From: Sandaracinobacteroides sp041909755
Lineage (GTDB): Bacteria > Pseudomonadota > Alphaproteobacteria > Sphingomonadales > Sphingomonadaceae
DNA length: 24,758 bases
Reading direction: 5' to 3'
Assembly: GCF_041909755.1 (NCBI RefSeq)
Contig: NZ_JAYRCW010000033.1
Coordinates: forward strand, 1-24,758
Below are positions 23,631 to 24,758 of this stretch, one piece after another. The position numbers and the translations under genes were made by a program. The notes beneath the pieces were generated by a model. That model did no database searches. It saw nothing but the letters and a program-made list of their open reading frames with translations, and was not told the origin of the DNA. How positions within the stretch are numbered: position 1 is the first letter of the stretch; each line of letters opens with the position of its first letter.

Positions 23631-24758
23631 GCCGCACCGAAACGGACAGCCTGGGCGCGATCGAAGTGCCCGACACAGCTTACTGGGGCGCGCAGACACA
23701 GCGATCCATTTCGAATTTCCCCTTCGGCCCGATGGAACGGATGCCGATCGGGCTGATCCATGCGCTGGCGCTGGTGAAGCAGGCGGCTGCGCGGGTGAAC
23801 CGCCGGCATGGGCTTGCGCCCGAAATTGCAGACGCCATCGAAACCGCTGCGGCTGAAGTGGCCGGTGGCCGGCTGGACGATCAGTTTCCGCTGGTGATCT
23901 GGCAGACCGGCAGCGGCACCCAGAGCAACATGAATGTGAACGAGGTGATCGCCGGGCGCGCAAACGAGCTGCTGACCGGGCGGCGGGGCGGCAAGACCCC
24001 GGTTCACCCCAACGACCATGTGAACATGAGCCAGAGCAGCAACGACAGCTTTCCGACGGCCATGCATGTTGCCGTCGTGCTGGCGGCGCGGCGGGCGCTG
24101 TTTCCTGCGCTTCAGCGGCTGGAATCGGCGCTTCTGGCCAAGGCCGAAAGTTGGGCTGAGATCGTGAAGATCGGGCGGACGCATCTGCAGGATGCGACGC
24201 CGCTGACGCTGGGACAGGAGTTTTCCGGCTATGCCGCGCAGCTGAAGCTGGCGCGGGTGCGCACCGAGCCGCTGGTGGCGCATGCGCTGAGCAGGCTGGC
24301 GCAGGGCGGGACTGCCGTTGGAACCGGGCTGAACGCGCCCGACGGGTTCGGCGCGGATTTCGCGCGCGAGATCAGCGGGCTGACGGGGGTGTCGTTCGAG
24401 ACTGCACCCAACAAGTTCGAAGCGCTGGCCAGCCATGACACGCTGGTCGATTTTTCCGGGCGGCTGAACAGCCTGGCCGTGGCGCTGACGAAGATCGCCA
24501 ACGACATCCGCCTGCTGGGTTCCGGGCCGCGATCGGGGCTGGGCGAGCTGGACCTGCCCGCGAACGAGCCGGGCAGCTCCATCATGCCGGGCAAGGTGAA
24601 CCCCACGCAAAGCGAAATGCTGACCATGGTGGCGGCGCAGGTGATGGGCAACCATGTCGCGGTGACCGTGGGCGGGATGCAGGGGCATCTGGAACTGAAT
24701 GTGTTCAAGCCGCTGATCGGGGCCAATGTGCTGCGCGCCATCGACCTGCTGGCGGTTG
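23627..24758 (+). CDS. fumC: Class II fumarate hydratase (partial, 3' end outside the window)
   Basis: The visible 377 codons encode class II (iron-independent) fumarase, which interconverts fumarate and L-malate in the TCA cycle. It starts VSRTETDSLGAIEVPDTAYWGAQTQRSISNF. Conserved blocks follow: TGSGTQSNMNVNEVIAGRA (about 103-121), HPNDHVNMSQSSNDSFPTAMH (about 127-147), GRTHLQDATPLTLGQEFSGY, GGTAVGTGLNAP, and the fumarase/aspartase signature GSSIMPGKVNPTQSEM (about 316-331) with the catalytic Ser loop. That signature separates it from iron-sulfur fumarases, and the HPNDHVN block favours FumC over aspartase. GTG 23627 overlaps the sspB stop, indicating cotranscription. Confidence 0.95.
   Translation, partial: MSRTETDSLGAIEVPDTAYWGAQTQRSISNFPFGPMERMPIGLIHALALVKQAAARVNRRHGLAPEIADAIETAAAEVAGGRLDDQFPLVIWQTGSGTQSNMNVNEVIAGRANELLTGRRGGKTPVHPNDHVNMSQSSNDSFPTAMHVAVVLAARRALFPALQRLESALLAKAESWAEIVKIGRTHLQDATPLTLGQEFSGYAAQLKLARVRTEPLVAHALSRLAQGGTAVGTGLNAPDGFGADFAREISGLTGVSFETAPNKFEALASHDTLVDFSGRLNSLAVALTKIANDIRLLGSGPRSGLGELDLPANEPGSSIMPGKVNPTQSEMLTMVAAQVMGNHVAVTVGGMQGHLELNVFKPLIGANVLRAIDLLAV

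Overview
This is a high-GC alphaproteobacterial chromosome segment, most likely from the order Sphingomonadales. Four things point there. The tRNA-Trp-secE-nusG-rplK-rplA-rplJ-rplL order and the RpoB/RpoC sequences fit. A secreted protein ends in a PEPxxWA C-terminal sorting signal of the sphingomonad type. The tmRNA gene is circularly permuted (two-piece), as in alphaproteobacteria, with a tag reading ANDNEAFAIAA. An alphaproteobacterial-type SspB sits next to it. No mobile element, CRISPR array or rRNA gene was seen.

Layout. (1) 1-2607: the 5' part of an RlmB-type 23S rRNA 2'-O-methyltransferase gene on the minus strand, a TesB-like acyl-CoA thioesterase on the plus strand, and a membrane-anchored HSL-like alpha/beta hydrolase on the minus strand that converges on the thioesterase. 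(2) 2651-3185: tRNA-Tyr(GTA), tRNA-Gly(TCC) and tRNA-Trp(CCA), with recognisable promoters before the first and third. (3) 3370-6923: secE, nusG, rplK, rplA, a strong terminator, then a separate promoter, a long structured leader, rplJ, rplL and a second strong terminator. (4) 7058-11751: an accessory block lying between rplL and rpoB. It holds a UbiA-superfamily enzyme resembling decaprenyl-phosphate phosphoribosyltransferase, a polytopic GT-C-like membrane protein, an acyltransferase-3 protein, a minus-strand DUF2975/HTH pair with repeated ATATATCG sites, and an unrecognised four-helix membrane protein. (5) 11759-20402: rpoB and rpoC, with their own promoter, a leader containing an attenuator-like hairpin, and a terminator. 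(6) 20403-21451: a PEPxxWA-CTERM protein behind a good sigma-54 promoter match. (7) 21495-22643: a GT4 glycosyltransferase. (8) 22657-24758: permuted ssrA (tmRNA), sspB and the 5' part of fumC.

How the genes work together. Most of the window is the core gene-expression machinery: tRNAs, the L11/L1 and L10/L12 stalk proteins, NusG, RNA polymerase and rRNA modification. The ssrA-sspB pair adds ribosome rescue: tmRNA appends a degradation tag, and SspB hands tagged proteins to ClpXP. The 7-10.3 kb block looks like envelope glycan chemistry: a lipid-linked sugar or phospho-sugar donor, a membrane glycosyltransferase and an acyl decoration. It splits the usually contiguous rplL-rpoB region.

The most interesting observations are the ssrA-sspB linkage, the envelope-glycan insertion between rplL and rpoB, the sigma-54 signature at the PEP-CTERM gene, the attenuator-like hairpin in the rpoBC leader, and the operator-like repeats of the HTH/DUF2975 pair. 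I did not find a clearly undescribed defence or mobile system.
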